Source: a virus. Taken from it: a stretch of DNA of 48,250 nucleotides. Below the pieces are notes generated by a model. It was not told where the DNA came from and searched no databases. It was given only the letters and a program-made list of their open reading frames with translations. Of the stretch, positions 40,285 through 48,245 are shown piece after piece (positions within the stretch are counted from its first letter, which is position 1; every line of letters starts with the position of its first letter). Made by a program: the position numbers and the translations under genes. The DNA is taken from positions 1 through 48,250 of IMG/VR virus record IMGVR_UViG_3300046001_004344; one strand, written 5' to 3'.

Positions 40285-41781
40285 ATGAGCTTAGAAAAAA
40301 ATAGTTCTATAGTTGAAGAGGCCTTATTACAAATTAAGAACCTTGAAGATGCTATAAATGAAAATGCAAAAGGAATACTTGCTTCAACGATGAAGGAAGA
40401 AATCAGTGAACTTGTAAGAGAATCTATTAGTGGGTCAAAAAGAAAACTTCGCGAACAAGAAGAACCTGTACCAGGTGATGAAGAAGAAGAGCCTGTACCA
40501 GGTGATGAGGATTTAAATCCTGACGAAGAAGAGATCGAAACAGATATTGAAGGACAAGTAGAATACGAAGACGGAGGAGAAGAGGCGGTAAGTCTTGATT
40601 TCCAAGGTTTTGAAACAGAACCCGGAATGGGTGATAACGAAATGCCGCCATTAAATATGATACATGCATCCAATAAGGAACTTTTTAAAGTTTTTAAACA
40701 CATGGGTGAAGAAGACGGAATTATTGTAGTAAAAGATGAAGATAATAATGTTCATCTTTCAGATAATAATACTAATTCCGAATACATTATTCAAATGGAT
40801 GGTAATTCAGACCAAAATGTAAACACACAAATGATTGAAAACGTAATTTACGAAATTGAGGTTGACGACAAAGATGAGATGGAAGAATCTTATGACGAAA
40901 TGGAAGAATCTTATGACGAAATGGAAGAATCTTATGACGAAATGGAAGAATCTTATGACGAAATGGGTGGTAGCGGAATGAGACCGTCACGATTAGATTT
41001 ATCAGGGATTGATTCAGAAGAAACCGTTTATGAAATTGACACCGAAGATTTAGAAGGGGTTATGGAATCATTCAAAGCAAAAGGAATGGGTATGGGTAAA
41101 GTTAATAGAACTATGCCGAAATCATCAGTTAATCATAAAGGATTTAAAGACGACAAACCTGAAGCACCTAAAGGTGGTGGAAGAGGTCCTAAATTTAAAT
41201 ACCCAAATATTAAACAAGGTGTTACTGAACAAGAAGAAGAAGTGGATGAAGAAATCATTGCTTATGAAGGATGGGAAGATGACGATACTATGGACGCAGA
41301 AACTACTGAAGCATCAAGAACTATGACATATAGAAGAAGAGCCGAAAGAAATAGAGTTGCAGCACCAAGACAAGTACGTTCAGAATCTGTTAACCAAGAA
41401 ATGAATTTATTGAGAGAAAAAAATGAAGAATACAAAAAGGCTTTAGATTTCTTTAGAAATAAATTAAACGAGGTTGCAGTATTTAACTCAAACTTAGCAT
41501 ACTCTACAAGATTATTCACTGAACATTCAACAACAAAACAAGAAAAGATTAACATTCTTAGAAGATTTGACAATGTTGAAACACTTAAAGAATCTAAATC
41601 TTTGTACAAATCAATTAAAAATGAATTAGATGGAAACCAAACTAAAGTCGTTACTGAATCTATTGAAAGACAAGTAATAAAAACTCCAAGTAATGGGTCA
41701 TCTTCAAATTTAATTGAAAATAAAACGTATGAAAATCCTCAATTCATGAGAATGAAGGATTTGATGACAAAAATAAAATAA
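40285..41781 (+). CDS. Prohead scaffold/core protein (gp22-like)
   Basis: The product has 498 residues, is strongly acidic and mostly low-complexity or helical, and lies directly before the major capsid gene as T4 gp22 does. Four exact MEESYDE repeats lie at ~199-226. A helical C-terminal region (~365-440, NQEMNLLREKNEEYKKALDF) resembles phage scaffold ends. Probable protease sites are LVRE|S (46/47), KLRE|Q (57/58) and GVTE|Q (~315), as expected of a core protein degraded during maturation. Sequence similarity to T4 gp22 is not obvious; the call rests on position and character. Confidence 0.82.
   Translation: MSLEKNSSIVEEALLQIKNLEDAINENAKGILASTMKEEISELVRESISGSKRKLREQEEPVPGDEEEEPVPGDEDLNPDEEEIETDIEGQVEYEDGGEEAVSLDFQGFETEPGMGDNEMPPLNMIHASNKELFKVFKHMGEEDGIIVVKDEDNNVHLSDNNTNSEYIIQMDGNSDQNVNTQMIENVIYEIEVDDKDEMEESYDEMEESYDEMEESYDEMEESYDEMGGSGMRPSRLDLSGIDSEETVYEIDTEDLEGVMESFKAKGMGMGKVNRTMPKSSVNHKGFKDDKPEAPKGGGRGPKFKYPNIKQGVTEQEEEVDEEIIAYEGWEDDDTMDAETTEASRTMTYRRRAERNRVAAPRQVRSESVNQEMNLLREKNEEYKKALDFFRNKLNEVAVFNSNLAYSTRLFTEHSTTKQEKINILRRFDNVETLKESKSLYKSIKNELDGNQTKVVTESIERQVIKTPSNGSSSNLIENKTYENPQFMRMKDLMTKIK
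40879..40962 (+). repeat. Four exact 21-bp tandem repeats in the scaffold gene
   Basis: The unit ATGGAAGAATCTTATGACGA-A occurs four times without change (40879, 40900, 40921, 40942). Perfect identity suggests recent expansion by slippage. Confidence 0.95.
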
Positions 41782-41816
41782 AAAATAAAATAAACAAATA
41801 AAAACCTAAAAATAAA

Positions 41817-43640
41817 ATGGGAGCATTATTAGAATCAGGTCTTGTTGGTAACATCGGGTTGAAGCACTTGAAAGTTATCAAAGAAGATACAATTAACAAA
41901 TGGGATAGATTAGGATTCCTAGACGGTCTTAAAGGACACATTAAAGAGAACATGGCACAGTTGTATGAAAACCAAGCGTCTCACCTAATTAACGAAGCTG
42001 CATCTACTGATAGCTCAGGTTCTTTTGAAACTGTAGTTTTCCCTATCGTTAGACGTGTATTCTCTAAATTGTTGGCTAACGATTTAGTATCTGTACAAGC
42101 AATGAACTTACCTATCGGTAAATTGTTCTACTTTGTGCCTAAAATTCAGTCTTACCAAACTGAAAACACAACTGGTGGTATTCACTACGGACCTATCGGG
42201 GCTCAGAATGGACCAACAGCAGCAGAATCTCAACAAGGATATCCTTCAACAGCTAAGAATCTTTACGATAGATTCTATGAAGGTAACGAAGCGGGATTAG
42301 ATCCGGCAGGCCTTTTTGATTACTCTAAAGGTAACTATTCGGCAATTACTTCAACCGCAGTTGGTACTGTTGCTTGGGATGGTAGTCAATTAGTTTCTTC
42401 AGGATACTCTGCAGGTGAGTATAGAAAAGTCTTGATTGGTTTATCCGGTTTCTCTTCTGCAGGTGCAGGTAAATTAATCGGTCCTGACGGACAAGAAATG
42501 GATAATGAGGCATTCCTTTCAGATTTAAGAATTTTTGCTAGAACAACAGTAGCAGGAGCAGCTTCAGCATTCTCAGGAGCGGGTTCAGGTTCATTATTGT
42601 TTAGAGTTGTTACTCAAAAATATGGTAAAGGTATTGTACAATACGGTACACAACAAGCAACAACATTCTATAGTGGTTCTTATCCAGGGAATGGTGGTTC
42701 TTATGATGATATTTGTTCACAAAGTGGTATTATCTATTTAGAAGTTGATTTACAAGTTCCATGTGCTATTGGTGTAAATTCATTAGACGGCTATTCAGGT
42801 TTAACAACAACTATAGCTGGTAGCGGTGGTGCAGGTTCAGGATTTACGGCAACTTATAAAGTTTACCAAGAATTGGAATTTGAAGACAAAATTGGTGAAG
42901 TTTCTTTTGACCTTGAGTCAGTAACTGTTTCTGTAACTGAAAGAAAACTAAGAGCACAATGGTCTCCTGAATTGGCACAAGACGTTTCTGCATTCCATAA
43001 TATTGATGCTGAAGCTGAATTGACGGCTTTATTGTCAGAACAAGTGGCGGCAGAGATTGACCGTGAAATTTTACGTGACTTACGTAAAGGTGCAGCTTGG
43101 ACATTACGTTGGGATTACAACGGATGGAAGAGAGGTACATCTGCTAACCCATTAACTCAGTACACTCAAAAAGATTGGAATCAAACTTTGGTTACTGCGA
43201 TTAACCAAATTTCAGCACAAATCCACAAGTCTACACTTAGAGGTGGTGCTAATTGGATCGTAGTTTCTTCTGAGATTTCTGCAATCTTTGATGACTTAGA
43301 ATACTTCCACGTATCTAACGCATCTCCTGAGCAAGATCAGTACAACATGGGTATTGAAAGAGTAGGTACATTGGCTGGACGTTACCAAGTTTACCGTGAC
43401 CCTTACTTCCCACCAAACACAGTATTGTTGGGTCATAAAGGAACATCATTGTTAGACACAGGATATGTTTACGCACCGTACGTACCTCTACAATTGACTC
43501 CTACAATGTACAATCCATTCAACTTTACTCCTATCAAAGGAATAATGACGAGATACGCTAAGAAAATGGTTAATAACCGTTTCTATGGTAAAATCACGGT
43601 TGATGGTGTACGTACATTTGACTTGAGAGAATTGAGATAA
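41817..43640 (+). CDS. Major capsid protein (T4 gp23-like)
   Basis: The product has 607 residues. Family signatures are VVFPIVRRVFSKLLANDLVS then VQAMNLPIGKLFYFVP, EDKIGEVSFDLESVTVSVTE and RKLRAQWSPELAQDVSAFHN, DREILRDLRKGA and YRDPYFPPNTVLLGHKG. A propeptide of 60 residues is predicted, cut at LINE|AAS (E60/A61), close to T4 gp23 cleavage at E65. Codon use is more G/C-rich at third positions and repetitive, as in highly expressed genes. An insertion of Gly/Ser/Ala-rich sequence (~235-345) may form a surface domain. It is followed by a strong terminator. Confidence 0.96.
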   Translation: MGALLESGLVGNIGLKHLKVIKEDTINKWDRLGFLDGLKGHIKENMAQLYENQASHLINEAASTDSSGSFETVVFPIVRRVFSKLLANDLVSVQAMNLPIGKLFYFVPKIQSYQTENTTGGIHYGPIGAQNGPTAAESQQGYPSTAKNLYDRFYEGNEAGLDPAGLFDYSKGNYSAITSTAVGTVAWDGSQLVSSGYSAGEYRKVLIGLSGFSSAGAGKLIGPDGQEMDNEAFLSDLRIFARTTVAGAASAFSGAGSGSLLFRVVTQKYGKGIVQYGTQQATTFYSGSYPGNGGSYDDICSQSGIIYLEVDLQVPCAIGVNSLDGYSGLTTTIAGSGGAGSGFTATYKVYQELEFEDKIGEVSFDLESVTVSVTERKLRAQWSPELAQDVSAFHNIDAEAELTALLSEQVAAEIDREILRDLRKGAAWTLRWDYNGWKRGTSANPLTQYTQKDWNQTLVTAINQISAQIHKSTLRGGANWIVVSSEISAIFDDLEYFHVSNASPEQDQYNMGIERVGTLAGRYQVYRDPYFPPNTVLLGHKGTSLLDTGYVYAPYVPLQLTPTMYNPFNFTPIKGIMTRYAKKMVNNRFYGKITVDGVRTFDLRELR

Positions 43641-43664
43641 TTGAACACTCAATCAGAGCAATAG

Positions 43665-43694
43665 AAAGGGAGACAAGAAATTGTCTCCTTTTTT
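43665..43694 (+). terminator. Rho-independent terminator after the capsid gene
   Basis: AAAGGGAGACAA and TTGTCTCCTTTT pair over 12 bp (one G-U) with a GAAA loop, followed by T residues. Confidence 0.93.
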
Positions 43695-43766
43695 ATTTAT
43701 GCTAATTCATAATACAGTTATATTCATCCATTTTAATTAATAATTGACAATAAATTATTTCATAGG

Positions 43767-43773
43767 TATTTAT
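43767..43773 (+). promoter_or_regulatory. TATTTAT promoter element
   Basis: It lies 17 nt before ATG 43791, so the exported-protein gene appears to use the phage-type signal. Confidence 0.5.
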
Positions 43774-43790
43774 TATAAAAACAATATTAT

Positions 43791-44864
43791 ATGAAAAATT
43801 TATTATTATCATTATTTTTATTTTTAACGACCATATTAAATTCTCAGACAGTAATTGAGTATGACAATATGGAAACCTCATCAACTAATTACTTATCGGC
43901 AGGATGGTGGATACCCGCAGCAACAGCAGGATGGTTTAATAACGTATCAGTATCACCAACATTAAGTGCGGTAATTTATGGTTCAGGTAACGGATCATCA
44001 GGAATAGAACAAGATTGGTACTCACTACCCGCTGTAGGGGGATTAGACCCCAATAAACAATATAAACTTAAATTTAGAGTTGCATCATATACATTTTCAA
44101 GTCCATCGGCAGCAACTCGTGGATTAGATATTTCAGATTATTTAAGTGTTCAGGTTTCATCTAATGGAGGGCCTTATGTCACTGAAATGAGAATTTTAGG
44201 TAATACTAACGCAACATGGCCATTCACAAATACGGGTACGGTTGATCACACAACTAATGGGTCATTTACAAACTCCGCAGCACCAACAGGAGATGTATAT
44301 ACTGTAAATGCGGGAGCGTCAACTGCAACAGCATCAACATATACGTTAACTTTTCCCCAAGGTTTAACATCAATTGCAATTGATTTTTATTGTCGTATTA
44401 ATTCTGCTGGGGAAGAATGGTGGTTAGATAATATTCAATTAATTAGAATTGACCCTCTTCCTGTTGAACTATATACATTTGAGGGTGAATGTATACAGAA
44501 TAAAAATTTAATTACTTGGTCTACCGCCACTGAACATAATAACGATTATTTTATAATTGAAAGAAGTACTGACGGTGAAAATTGGTCAACAATAAATAAA
44601 ACTATCGGTATGGGCAATTCAACATTATTAACTAAATATAGTTATCTTGATGATTCATTCGGTAAAAGAATTAACTACTATAGATTAACTCAAGTTGATT
44701 TTGACGGTGCGAATAAAACATACGGACCAATTTCAATAGATAATAGGTCAAATAAAATTGTTTTAAGGTCCGTTAATTTGTTAGGTCAAGAAGTTGATGA
44801 AAATGAAAAAGGTATTATTATTCTTATTTATGAGGATGGAACAATGGAAAAAGTTTTTAGATGA
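43791..44864 (+). CDS. Exported protein with T9SS-like C-terminus
   Basis: The product has 357 residues with a signal peptide (1-19, LLLSLFLFLTTILNSQ). Residues ~20-225 are a beta-rich, lectin/MAM-like domain (YDNMETSSTNY..GWW...DWYSLPAVGGLDPNKQYKLKF, later WWLDNIQLI). Residues ~226-325 match a region typical of secreted Bacteroidota proteins (LPVELYTFEGECIQNKNLIT then WSTATEHNNDYFIIERSTDG, YYRLTQVDFDGANKTYGPIS). The last ~30 (VNLLGQEVDENEKGIIILI then YEDGTMEKVFR) resemble a type-A T9SS sorting domain. It could be exported to the host surface, for example to block other phages or bind ligands. It is likely acquired from a host. Confidence 0.8.
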   Translation: MKNLLLSLFLFLTTILNSQTVIEYDNMETSSTNYLSAGWWIPAATAGWFNNVSVSPTLSAVIYGSGNGSSGIEQDWYSLPAVGGLDPNKQYKLKFRVASYTFSSPSAATRGLDISDYLSVQVSSNGGPYVTEMRILGNTNATWPFTNTGTVDHTTNGSFTNSAAPTGDVYTVNAGASTATASTYTLTFPQGLTSIAIDFYCRINSAGEEWWLDNIQLIRIDPLPVELYTFEGECIQNKNLITWSTATEHNNDYFIIERSTDGENWSTINKTIGMGNSTLLTKYSYLDDSFGKRINYYRLTQVDFDGANKTYGPISIDNRSNKIVLRSVNLLGQEVDENEKGIIILIYEDGTMEKVFR

Positions 44865-44871
44865 TATTTAT
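44865..44871 (+). promoter_or_regulatory. TATTTAT promoter element
   Basis: It starts on the base after the previous stop and lies 5 nt before ATG 44877. Confidence 0.6.
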
Positions 44872-44876
44872 ATTAG

Positions 44877-45833
44877 ATGTTAGACGATATTATTAAAAAA
44901 ATTATACGTGAAGCAACCTCTACCTCCACAGGAAGTAGGGGTTCTTACATTGCACCACTAATGCCAGGGATAAGAGAATTTGGTAAAGACCAAAACCAAC
45001 CATTTACCACTAAAGTTTCTAAATATGATTCACCATTTTTAGAGTACGATAGTTATGACGGGTCAATGGAGACACCAAAAAAACAAATTAAAAAAATAGA
45101 AAAAAAAGCTAAAAAAGTTACCGACTATATTAAATATCACCCGAACTCAACGATTAGTGATGATGAAGGTAATCCCATAAATCAATTTCCTGGTAAAAAT
45201 AAAAATGTAGTACCACTTAAAGAGTGGGTTGATTTAGATAGTATCAATTTAAATGAAATTTCTACCGCAGTAAGTGCTGGTGGATATAACGGACCAATTG
45301 CCATAGGATTAAAAAAATGGAAAAAATATGAATTAGATCCCTTTACTGAGTTTGCTGATACGGAATTTAATCACGAGAAAAAACAAAAAACATTAAAAAA
45401 TAACGTTAAAGGGTATGTCGGTCATTGGGAAAGAAATAAAGACGGGTCTTACGATCTTGATATTCACGACGCACACACAATTAATGAAGATTTAGCGGTT
45501 TGGTTTGGAACAAAGAAGAAACCAAAAGGATCTAAACAGCCAAAAGGACCATGGGTTAATATATGTAGAAAAGTAGACGGTAAACATCCCCCTTGTGGTA
45601 GACCTGACGCAGATAGTAAGGGTTATCCTAAATGTAGAGCAGTAGGGGTTGCTGGTAAAATGTCAGATTCAGCAAAAAAATCAGCGTGTCAACAAAAAAG
45701 AACTGCAGAGAAAAAAGACACACAAACAGGTAAGGGACAAAAACCCGTAATGACACATTACGAACCAAAAAAGAAAAAGACTCAAAATGAGTCCTTAGAA
45801 GATGTTGTTAGAAATCTATTAAATAATATTTAA
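44877..45833 (+). CDS. Probable packaged protein with DUF5872-like basic domain
   Basis: The product has 318 residues. The leader MLDDIIKKIIRE|ATS has an I-x-E|A site at 10-13, the best match in the window to the T4 capsid-targeting sequence. Residues ~215-290 (GPWVNICRKVDGKHPPCGRP, GYPKCRAVGVAGKMS, KKSACQQKRTAEKK) match a Cys-containing basic domain known from many phages (DUF5872-like). It may bind metal and DNA. The function is unknown; a head-packaged DNA-associated protein is plausible. Its 3' end overlaps the convergent HNH gene by 15 bp. Confidence 0.78.
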   Translation: MLDDIIKKIIREATSTSTGSRGSYIAPLMPGIREFGKDQNQPFTTKVSKYDSPFLEYDSYDGSMETPKKQIKKIEKKAKKVTDYIKYHPNSTISDDEGNPINQFPGKNKNVVPLKEWVDLDSINLNEISTAVSAGGYNGPIAIGLKKWKKYELDPFTEFADTEFNHEKKQKTLKNNVKGYVGHWERNKDGSYDLDIHDAHTINEDLAVWFGTKKKPKGSKQPKGPWVNICRKVDGKHPPCGRPDADSKGYPKCRAVGVAGKMSDSAKKSACQQKRTAEKKDTQTGKGQKPVMTHYEPKKKKTQNESLEDVVRNLLNNI

Positions 45834-46307
45834 CAATTTTATAAATTCTAACCAAGTGTTTAAATCGTTTTCATTTCTACCGATATTCGCAGAGTAACAA
45901 CATAATACCACATTATCTTTAGTATAACCTTTATTTCTATCTATTCTATCTAAAGATGGTTGTTGTGGGTGTTTATGTTTGTTAGACGGTAATAAGGGTA
46001 TTTTAAACCAATAACATAAACCGTTTTGTTTTTCTAACATTTCATTAATATCGTTGATTGTTAAAGTATGTTCAATTTTTCTATGTTTTGAATCGTGTAG
46101 TAATGTGTTTTGCCACAACCTAACCCTTCTTTCTTTTTGTTTTTGACCTTCTGTTTTTCTGTGTTCGGGATTAAGTCTTTTTTTTCTTTTATAACTTCTG
46201 GTGACTTTTAATATACATTCTTTACACCTATTACCTCGTTGTGTTAGATAAAAATCATTAACACTTTTTAATTCATCACATTTACTACATTTTTTGTGTG
46301 TTTCCAT
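45819..46307 (-). CDS. HNH endonuclease with N-terminal zinc finger
   Basis: The product has 162 residues. Cysteine pairs KKCSKCDE (C7, C10) and NRCKECIL (C33, C36) form a zinc ribbon. The C-terminal nuclease core shows NGLCYWFKIPL, then PSLDRIDRNKGYTKDNVVLC and ANIGRNEN, the pattern of free-standing HNH homing endonucleases of phages. It probably cuts related phage genomes to spread itself. It has its own TATTTAT element and lies between two virion-type genes, as mobile endonuclease genes often do. Confidence 0.82.
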   Translation of the reverse strand: METHKKCSKCDELKSVNDFYLTQRGNRCKECILKVTRSYKRKKRLNPEHRKTEGQKQKERRVRLWQNTLLHDSKHRKIEHTLTINDINEMLEKQNGLCYWFKIPLLPSNKHKHPQQPSLDRIDRNKGYTKDNVVLCCYSANIGRNENDLNTWLEFIKLLNII

Positions 46308-46311
46308 ACAT

Positions 46312-46318
46312 ATAAATA
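46312..46318 (-). promoter_or_regulatory. TATTTAT promoter element
   Basis: It reads ATATATTTATATG on the minus strand, with a 4-nt gap to ATG 46307. Confidence 0.6.
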
Positions 46319-46352
46319 TATGGATAAACAGTAAAAGATAAAAAATAATTAA

Positions 46353-46886
46353 TTATTCTTTTTTCCATTTACCCCCTTTTGAGTTGTATCGTTTTACCGC
46401 AGCACCATTACAATAAGCACTTGGACATACGTCGTAACGTTGCTTAGCCCAAGATAAACATTGTTGCCATAAATCTTTATTTGTTGCAACATTTTTCTTT
46501 TTTTTTCTACCCTCATTCATGTTTGACATCGCTAACCCTAAATTTGGATTTTGTAAACTAATTGCTAATGCTTCGTCATTATCTTTATCGTCTTCGCCAA
46601 TCATATCTTTATCATCAATATTCATTGACAATTCCATTCCACTTTTTTTAGTTTCATTCATCAGGAAATCAAACACTTGATCCATATTATTTTTTGCCTC
46701 AGCAATATGGTCTTGAGCCCAATCGTGACCGTTATCTAAAATATCTTCAACCATAGACGGGTCTAAGTCTAATAACAAATCACATTGTCTTCTCATTTGT
46801 TGTAAGTTGGAAAAAAACATATACCTACTTGAGTTATTATTTTCTTCTTTCAAAACTTTTTTAATAATTCTTTCTAAATTTCTCAT
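46353..46886 (-). CDS. Probable packaged protein with PSAYCNGAAVKRY motif
   Basis: The product has 177 residues. The leader MRNLERIIKKVLKE|ENN resembles that of the protein at 44877, with an L-x-E|E site at 12-15. The middle is acidic and helical. The C-terminus (LWQQCLSWAKQRYDVCPSAY then CNGAAVKRYNSKGGKWKK) contains a motif I know from many marine phage proteins, often near DUF5872-type domains; its function is unknown. It is transcribed leftward from its own element and is probably in a different unit from the tail protein upstream. Confidence 0.75.
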   Translation of the reverse strand: MRNLERIIKKVLKEENNNSSRYMFFSNLQQMRRQCDLLLDLDPSMVEDILDNGHDWAQDHIAEAKNNMDQVFDFLMNETKKSGMELSMNIDDKDMIGEDDKDNDEALAISLQNPNLGLAMSNMNEGRKKKKNVATNKDLWQQCLSWAKQRYDVCPSAYCNGAAVKRYNSKGGKWKKE

Positions 46887-46891
46887 ACTAT

Positions 46892-46898
46892 ATAAATA
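46892..46898 (-). promoter_or_regulatory. TATTTAT promoter element
   Basis: It lies 5 nt before ATG 46886 on the minus strand, just after the stop of the upstream leftward gene. Confidence 0.6.
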
Positions 46899-46904
46899 TA
46901 TCCT

Positions 46905-48245
46905 TTAATTATTTAATCCATTAAACCCACCTAAGGTTATTGCGTTATCTTGTATTAAAGTTCTTCGTGTGTCGTTACCGTCCGTCCATATTGGGTGTGG
47001 AGTATTAAATGTTACAATATTACCTATAGTGTCCCCTGAACCTGGAACGTACCCAACAATAACTGTCTCATAATATTGGTTTACGTGAATAATCGGATGA
47101 TAAAAGTCATAACATACCGAACAACTTGTAAAAATGTGTTGTACGTCTAAATTATTACCATTAACACCAATTGGACAAGTATTAATAACTCTATAACAAT
47201 TTCCTTGGTAGTCGGATATTATTAATCCCTCAAATTCAGTATGGGCAGCAACTGCATACCAAGTATTTAATGGTATATTAACATAAGATGCTTCATTTGT
47301 TTCACAAGATAAAACTGATACACCAATTCTAACAGTAGAATTACACTCATCACAATTAGAATAAGATTCTGTAGTTAAACTATTATATGAGTCTAAAGGT
47401 CCGTAAAGACCGTAGTCATACACATCAACTAATTCAACACAGAGATAATCAGAATTACCGTTTTTTATTTTAACAAAATCTCCAACACCAAACCCAACTG
47501 TAGTTGTTACTGCAATATCACCCAAAATTCCATCACAGTCAGTACCGTACCAAACATAATGGTATGTTGGTGATAGACAATCTAAACAAGTATCAAACGT
47601 CTCTAAACTTGAAACTACCTCTTTATAGTCAGTTGGTGGTTCAAAACCTGTAATTTCACAACATTCGTTAAATGGTGGATAATAAAAAATAGTACCTACA
47701 GGATTTTCTAAATATTGATAAGATAAAATTAACCCTGTATTATTAACATTATCAACATTGACGATAATATCGTCATCAGGAGAAGACCCTCCCGTTATGT
47801 CTGAACCTAAAATTGTTATAGTATCACTACCTGAGTAGGAAATTCCTTGGTTACTTAATGTAACATCAGCAATTGTGTTAGATACGACTCTTACATTAAT
47901 TTGACCATACAAACCACCCCCGTTGGTTTCTCCCGTTAAAGTATAATCACCATCAGTTAAAAAAGATGTTCCGGTATAAGAATAACTTATGAACGCAATT
48001 GGTCCAGTACCATTACAAGTTGTATAATTATATTGTATACCATTACATTCTATACATTCAGCACAACTTGGTTGCGGGTCAAAATTTAAAAACTCATTAA
48101 TATCTACAGTTTGTCCTGTTACAATATTACCAACACTAAAACACCCGTCTGAGGATGAAAGATTAGATGTCTCTCCACCATTAAAAAATAATGAATTCCA
48201 AACAATTACTTCATCACCTGTTAGACAGTTTGTTAATATTCTTTG
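46905..48245 (-). CDS. Cysteine-rich repeat protein, probable tail/fibre component (5' end unresolved)
   Basis: The frame runs leftward from 48245 to TAA at 46905 (446 residues) with no ATG. An in-frame TAA lies at 48248-48246, and the first conventional alternative start is TTG 47912. Yet the sequence upstream of 47912 (GDEVIVWNSLFFNGGETSN, CAECIECNGIQYNYTTCNG) continues the same Cys-rich repeat style (CLDCLSP, CDECNST, CSVCYDF), so the true N-terminus is probably beyond the edge in another frame. About four repeats with C-x2-C pairs are visible. The last ~55 residues equal the small protein at 31402-31590. A structural tail role is inferred. Confidence 0.7.
   Translation of the reverse strand, partial: QRILTNCLTGDEVIVWNSLFFNGGETSNLSSSDGCFSVGNIVTGQTVDINEFLNFDPQPSCAECIECNGIQYNYTTCNGTGPIAFISYSYTGTSFLTDGDYTLTGETNGGGLYGQINVRVVSNTIADVTLSNQGISYSGSDTITILGSDITGGSSPDDDIIVNVDNVNNTGLILSYQYLENPVGTIFYYPPFNECCEITGFEPPTDYKEVVSSLETFDTCLDCLSPTYHYVWYGTDCDGILGDIAVTTTVGFGVGDFVKIKNGNSDYLCVELVDVYDYGLYGPLDSYNSLTTESYSNCDECNSTVRIGVSVLSCETNEASYVNIPLNTWYAVAAHTEFEGLIISDYQGNCYRVINTCPIGVNGNNLDVQHIFTSCSVCYDFYHPIIHVNQYYETVIVGYVPGSGDTIGNIVTFNTPHPIWTDGNDTRRTLIQDNAITLGGFNGLNN

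Noticed and set aside
43695-43702. TATTTAT copy after the capsid terminator
   Set aside because: No start codon with a real gene follows closely, and a better placed copy at 43767 serves the next gene.
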